Below, one piece after another: positions 5,591 through 8,741 of a stretch of DNA of 8,741 nucleotides. The first letter of the stretch is position 1, and every line of letters begins with the position of its first letter. The stretch is from an uncultured bacterium. GTDB taxonomy: Bacteria; Planctomycetota; UBA1135; GCA-002686595. The notes below the pieces were generated by a model. It did not search any database. It was not told the DNA's origin and saw only the letters and a program-made list of their open reading frames with translations. The translations under genes and the position numbers were made by a program. Location of the stretch: positions 1 through 8,741 of the forward strand of contig CAJXRJ010000293.1 in NCBI GenBank assembly GCA_913058555.1. The letters run 5' to 3'.

Positions 5591-8568
5591 GCGGTTTCCA
5601 TCTCGAGGATCAGCGGCTCGTTCGCGCCGGGCGCGATCTGAATGGGGAAGCGGGCGTCGGATTCGCCGCGGGCAAGGTCGACGGCGGTGCCAATGCGTAG
5701 CTCAAAGTTGCCGGTGGGGACCACGTCAAACCGGAAGTCGCCTCGGGCCCCCAGTTCGGCCGTTGTGTACGGCGCACGCTTGTCCATGAGCTCGAGGAGC
5801 TCGCCGCCCGGCAGTGCGAGGGCGATGAAGCAGGGTGTCGTTGGATCGGACTGGACGTTGGCGACGCCAGAGATCGACCCCGTGCGGCTCAGCTCGAAGC
5901 GCAGGTGGTGCTCGCCCTTGGTGAGCTCGACGAGACCGGTGCCGACGGGGTAGAGACGTTCACCATCGGTTGTGATGCCCCGTACGCCGACCCAGCCGGG
6001 TCCGCTTCGAACGCCGCGGGTCGCCTCAATGCCCTCCACGGGAAGGGTGATGGACTCGACCATGCCGTTGGGGCCGTCGAGGCCGTGGTATCCGTTGGAT
6101 CCGGAGGAAGGATCAGCGTAGCCGCCGGGAACGTTGTAGGTGGCCCGGGAAGGCAGGCTGAGGACAGAGAGCGACTCGGGCGCGGCGCCCCGCACGGCGG
6201 CTGTCTGCAGGTAAGCCTTCTTGAGCTCGACGCCCGGCGGCGGGACCACCTCCACGTGGAGGAGGCACTCCGGTGTGCCGTCCAGCTTGACGTTGAGGCC
6301 GGTGGTTCCTGCGGCGACGTCTGGGACGGCCAGGGCGCTTGAGTCTGCGTGGGTGAAGACCAAGGTGTAGTTGCCCTCCGCCAGTCCGCCGATGTGGAAG
6401 CGGCCATTCTTCGACGCGATCGCGCGACTGCCGACTCCGTTCCCGAGGCGCGATGTGGTCGGCGATGGGGTCGCTCCTTTCACTTCAATCCAGGCGCGAA
6501 CCGGTTGGCCGTCCGGGTCCGTGACGGAGCCGCGGATCTCGTAGGTGGGGAGTAGTTCCATGACAAGGCCATCCGCGCCCTGCTGTAGGTTCACTTCGCG
6601 GCAGGCGGTCTGCGGTGTCTTGACGATGCCCTGTTGGAGCTGGTAAGGCTCCACGTCCGTGGCGAGCAAGTTGCCTGCTGCCAGTCCAGGATCTGCCATG
6701 TACTCGATGGTGAACAAGCCGTGATCGTCTGCCTCCACCGACAGGCCAAGCCGCGCGTGACCCGTTTGGTGTTCAGTGCTTGAGCGCAGCACGACGTGGG
6801 CTCCCGCAACCGGCTTGTTCTTGGCGTCAACGACCCGGCCGGACACTCGGCGGGCAGAGCCGATGCAGTAGGTCAGCGATGCAGCCCCTCCTTCCTCGAG
6901 GACGATGGGGGCGCCAGGCGAGGGGCACTCATTGCCCTGACGGTTCCACGACCAGCTCTGGCGCCCAGAATAGGCGCTGACTTCCAGCTTCTGATTCGCC
7001 CAGACATCCTCGAGCGTCACCTTGCCGTTGGCGTCGGTGGTCGAGATCACCGGCTGTGTTTGGCGGTGCCTCCCGCTGGCACCCTTACGCGCGAACGTCT
7101 CCGCAGCGGACCTTGCTACATGCACGCTCGCGTCTGGGATCGGGTTGCCGGAATCGTCCACGATGCGCACCGTGAGAGTGCCGTGGCGGGAAAGGATGAC
7201 GTTGACGTCCTCCCATTCGCCGGTGGAGATCTGACGGAAGTGGGCGTGGCTCAGGAGCGCCCAGCCCTTCGCTTCGAACTCTAGTTTGGTGTCGGCTGCG
7301 TATCTTGGGAATCGAAACTCACCGTCGGCGTCGGTCCGCGTTTGCATGGGAGGCCGCATCGCATCTTCGCGGGAGGCCGTCGCTGTGACGAGAACGCCCT
7401 TGATCGGTCGGAGGTCTAGGTCGGTGACCGTGCCCGCGAGACCGCCGTTGGGGTACCGGGTGATCACGCAGGTGCGCTCGCCCGTTTCGTCCGTCGGGAA
7501 TTCGATGCGAGTGCTGGCGTGCTGGAAGTTCTCGTCAAGGTGAACGCTTACCACGAGGTCGGTGGATCTGATCTCTGGGACCTCGATGCGGAACAGGCCC
7601 TGGCTATCGGTGATGGCGGTGGCCGCGTCTGGGCCTATGGACCAGCCCCAGTTGAGGCGCACGGTGACGCCCGCCGCGGGCGTGCCCTGGGCTTCCTCCG
7701 AGTGGCCCGCGGCGTTCAACACTTGGCCTACGATGACGCGCCCACCATGCGCGGCGGAAGCCTTCGTGGAGCTAGGCGAAGCCGACGCGGATGCGCCGAG
7801 CGCGACCCTCTTCCCGTCCCCAAGCACCTCGCCCACGACCGTCATCGCGGGCGCCGAATCAGTGGGCGACATGGATGGAGTCGCCATTTGCGGACCCGTT
7901 GGGAATGGCTTCGTGAACCAGGACCAACCGCCCCAGGCCACGAGAATCGCCGCTACGGCCGCCAGTGCCTTCTTCATCATCAAGCCTCCCATCCACCCGG
8001 AAGCGGCGCCGCCGGTCGTGCCCCAACTTGCCGTACCCGCAGGCAGAGCGCCCAGGATTCCCATCCACCGCGCTTCGCCCCCCGGCGTCTTTGCCGAGAG
8101 CTGGTCTCGAAGTCGCCGGAGCCCGCGCTTGAGGCGCGTCTTGACGGTGCCCACGGGCACGCCAAGCCGGGCCGCGATCTCCCGCGGCGCGAGGCCCTCC
8201 CAGAAACGCAGGTACACGGTCTCCGATTGTTCCGCTGGGAGCGCTCCGACCCAACCTATGAGCTTCTCTTCGATCTCGAGGCGTGCGGCCCGTTCCGCAG
8301 CCGAGGGCAACGTTTCACCGGTGGCTGCCGCCGCCTCGCGCCGGGTCCGCCTCGCATCGGATCGATACCTCTCCCGGGCCACGAGCCTCGCCGCTCCCCG
8401 CAGCCATCCGCCGAGCGCCCCGCGCCGGACGCTGCGCTCCTCCAGCGCCAACACCATCACCGACTGCGCCACATCCCCCGCGTCGCTGTCCTGACGGCAG
8501 AGTGCCGCAGAGAACGCGCGGATGGCCTGGGCGTGCCGGGCGAGGTCGTCGGAAGGGGGCAAGGTCAT
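5584..8568 (-). CDS. Membrane-anchored ECF sigma factor fused to carboxypeptidase-regulatory-like ectodomain (copy 2)
   Basis: This 994-residue protein has the same plan as the gene it converges on. Numbered from the ATG at 8568, region 2 spans about 10-77 (GDVAQSVMVLALEE, LGGWLRGAARLVARERYRSD). Region 4 spans about 98-157 (LPAEQSETVYLRFWEGLAPR, then IAARLGVPVGTVKTRLKRGL). A Gly/Ala/Ser/Trp-rich linker leads to LMMKK at 196-200 and a hydrophobic span at 201-218. About 775 residues of predicted external beta-sandwich repeats follow, with units starting near 276, 377 (LAGTVTDLDLRPIKGVLV), 463 (LTVRIVDDSGNPIPDASV), 573 (VSGRVVDAKNKPVAGAHV), 675 (IRGSVTDPDGQPVRAWIE) and 897. The ectodomain has six cysteines, compatible with disulfides. 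An in-frame GTG at 8580 would add four residues and is an alternative start; neither start has a Shine-Dalgarno. There is no carboxypeptidase catalytic domain; these repeats are the regulatory-like fold only. The signal sensed is unknown. Confidence 0.88.
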   Translation of the reverse strand: MTLPPSDDLARHAQAIRAFSAALCRQDSDAGDVAQSVMVLALEERSVRRGALGGWLRGAARLVARERYRSDARRTRREAAAATGETLPSAAERAARLEIEEKLIGWVGALPAEQSETVYLRFWEGLAPREIAARLGVPVGTVKTRLKRGLRRLRDQLSAKTPGGEARWMGILGALPAGTASWGTTGGAASGWMGGLMMKKALAAVAAILVAWGGWSWFTKPFPTGPQMATPSMSPTDSAPAMTVVGEVLGDGKRVALGASASASPSSTKASAAHGGRVIVGQVLNAAGHSEEAQGTPAAGVTVRLNWGWSIGPDAATAITDSQGLFRIEVPEIRSTDLVVSVHLDENFQHASTRIEFPTDETGERTCVITRYPNGGLAGTVTDLDLRPIKGVLVTATASREDAMRPPMQTRTDADGEFRFPRYAADTKLEFEAKGWALLSHAHFRQISTGEWEDVNVILSRHGTLTVRIVDDSGNPIPDASVHVARSAAETFARKGASGRHRQTQPVISTTDANGKVTLEDVWANQKLEVSAYSGRQSWSWNRQGNECPSPGAPIVLEEGGAASLTYCIGSARRVSGRVVDAKNKPVAGAHVVLRSSTEHQTGHARLGLSVEADDHGLFTIEYMADPGLAAGNLLATDVEPYQLQQGIVKTPQTACREVNLQQGADGLVMELLPTYEIRGSVTDPDGQPVRAWIEVKGATPSPTTSRLGNGVGSRAIASKNGRFHIGGLAEGNYTLVFTHADSSALAVPDVAAGTTGLNVKLDGTPECLLHVEVVPPPGVELKKAYLQTAAVRGAAPESLSVLSLPSRATYNVPGGYADPSSGSNGYHGLDGPNGMVESITLPVEGIEATRGVRSGPGWVGVRGITTDGERLYPVGTGLVELTKGEHHLRFELSRTGSISGVANVQSDPTTPCFIALALPGGELLELMDKRAPYTTAELGARGDFRFDVVPTGNFELRIGTAVDLARGESDARFPIQIAPGANEPLILEMETAK
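7915..7980 (-). other. Transmembrane anchor segment of sigma fusion copy 2
   Basis: MMKK followed by ALAAVAAILVAWGGWSWF forms the only long hydrophobic segment of the protein. The two lysines before it predict N-terminus inside, C-terminus outside. The position matches that in the paralogue: codon 201 when counted from the GTG at 8580, and codon 201 in copy 1 when counted from its ATG. Confidence 0.75.
7975..7990 (-). promoter_or_regulatory. Possible internal ribosome-binding site before the MMKK codons of copy 2
   Basis: On the minus strand GGGAGG (7985-7990) lies 4 nt before the ATG at 7980 and 7 nt before the ATG at 7977. This is a better Shine-Dalgarno than at the start of any full gene in the window. 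Initiation here would make a product whose N-terminus, MKKALAAVAAILVAW, acts as an anchor or signal peptide, giving the ectodomain without the sigma part. The equivalent place in copy 1 has no such sequence, and GG-rich codons (Met-Gly-Gly) could create it by chance. Confidence 0.3.
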
Positions 8569-8580
8569 GGGCTCAGCCAC

Positions 8581-8741
8581 AAGGTGACCGGGCCCATGGT
8601 TTCGGGGTCAGGGGACTTTGGATTTCTCCCCATCGATACCAGCCGGCCAGAGGCGATTCTTGAGCGATCTCGCACGGGACTGGAATCGGCCGGCGCCCCT
8701 GACGCTGCAAGTGGCCACTCCGCGGTGGCACATCGCTTGCG
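8581..8741. other. Upstream region of sigma fusion copy 2, no supported gene
   Basis: This 161-bp right edge should hold the promoter of the minus-strand sigma gene. I see no convincing promoter pair. A plus-strand frame from the ATG at 8596 stays open to the window edge (about 48 codons), but it has a much weaker third-position GC bias than the three genes and resembles no family I recognise, so I do not call it. Confidence 0.5.

Noticed and set aside
7562..8494. 310-codon plus-strand open frame opposite the second sigma fusion
   Set aside because: It is a GC-bias shadow of gene 3, which has clear sigma and membrane features; the shadow has Pro/Arg/Ser-rich composition and no domain.
2411..8735. 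GGTGGCACATC occurring upstream of both sigma fusions (near 2411 and 8724)
   Set aside because: The two copies have opposite orientation relative to their genes, and several 11-bp matches are expected by chance in a window of this size.
8596..8741. Plus-strand open frame running off the right edge
   Set aside because: Only about 48 codons, third-position GC much lower than the real genes and no similarity I can name; chance openness is likely.
1..8741. Frequent CGATCG/GATCGATC strings
   Set aside because: They fall mostly inside coding regions where Ile-Asp-Arg type codons produce them; no regular spacing or clustering was seen.

Overview
The window holds three long protein genes at high GC. 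The set is a partial Tricorn-type protease with a planctomycete-style charged linker, plus two extracytoplasmic-function (ECF) sigma factors each fused to a large extracytoplasmic beta-sandwich array. This suggests Planctomycetota, probably a metagenomic or draft-genome contig. The phylum is an inference from architecture; there is no rRNA or marker gene here. None of the three chosen starts has a good Shine-Dalgarno sequence. I see no tRNA, rRNA, CRISPR, insertion sequence or integrase.

Layout: positions 1-25 are not genomic but the end of an Illumina Nextera transposase adapter, so the contig ends inside gene 1. Gene 1 (26-2206, minus) is the first 727 codons of a secreted Tricorn-like protein: signal peptide, two PD40 propeller regions, a strongly acidic linker and an unusual inserted beta-rich module. 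The PDZ and S41-type catalytic parts are missing. A 289-bp divergent intergenic region (2207-2495) separates it from gene 2 (2496-5537, plus), a 1013-residue sigma-TM-ectodomain fusion. After only 46 bp, which include a weak terminator-like hairpin, gene 3 (5584-8568, minus) converges on it with the same architecture. The right edge (8581-8741) is the upstream region of gene 3 with no supported gene.

The main point of interest is the convergent pair of one-piece membrane-anchored sigma factors. In both, sigma region 2 and region 4 lie in the first ~160 residues, followed by a linker and a conserved L-M-M-K-K motif at the start of a single hydrophobic segment. The rest, about 780-790 residues, is made of carboxypeptidase-regulatory-like (Ig-like) repeats predicted to lie outside the cytoplasmic membrane. 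The linked cytoplasmic promoter-recognition domain and external domain suggest a signal-transducing sigma factor that might be freed by proteolysis. The divergent Tricorn-like protease could be a partner or a regulon member, but nothing in the sequence proves that.
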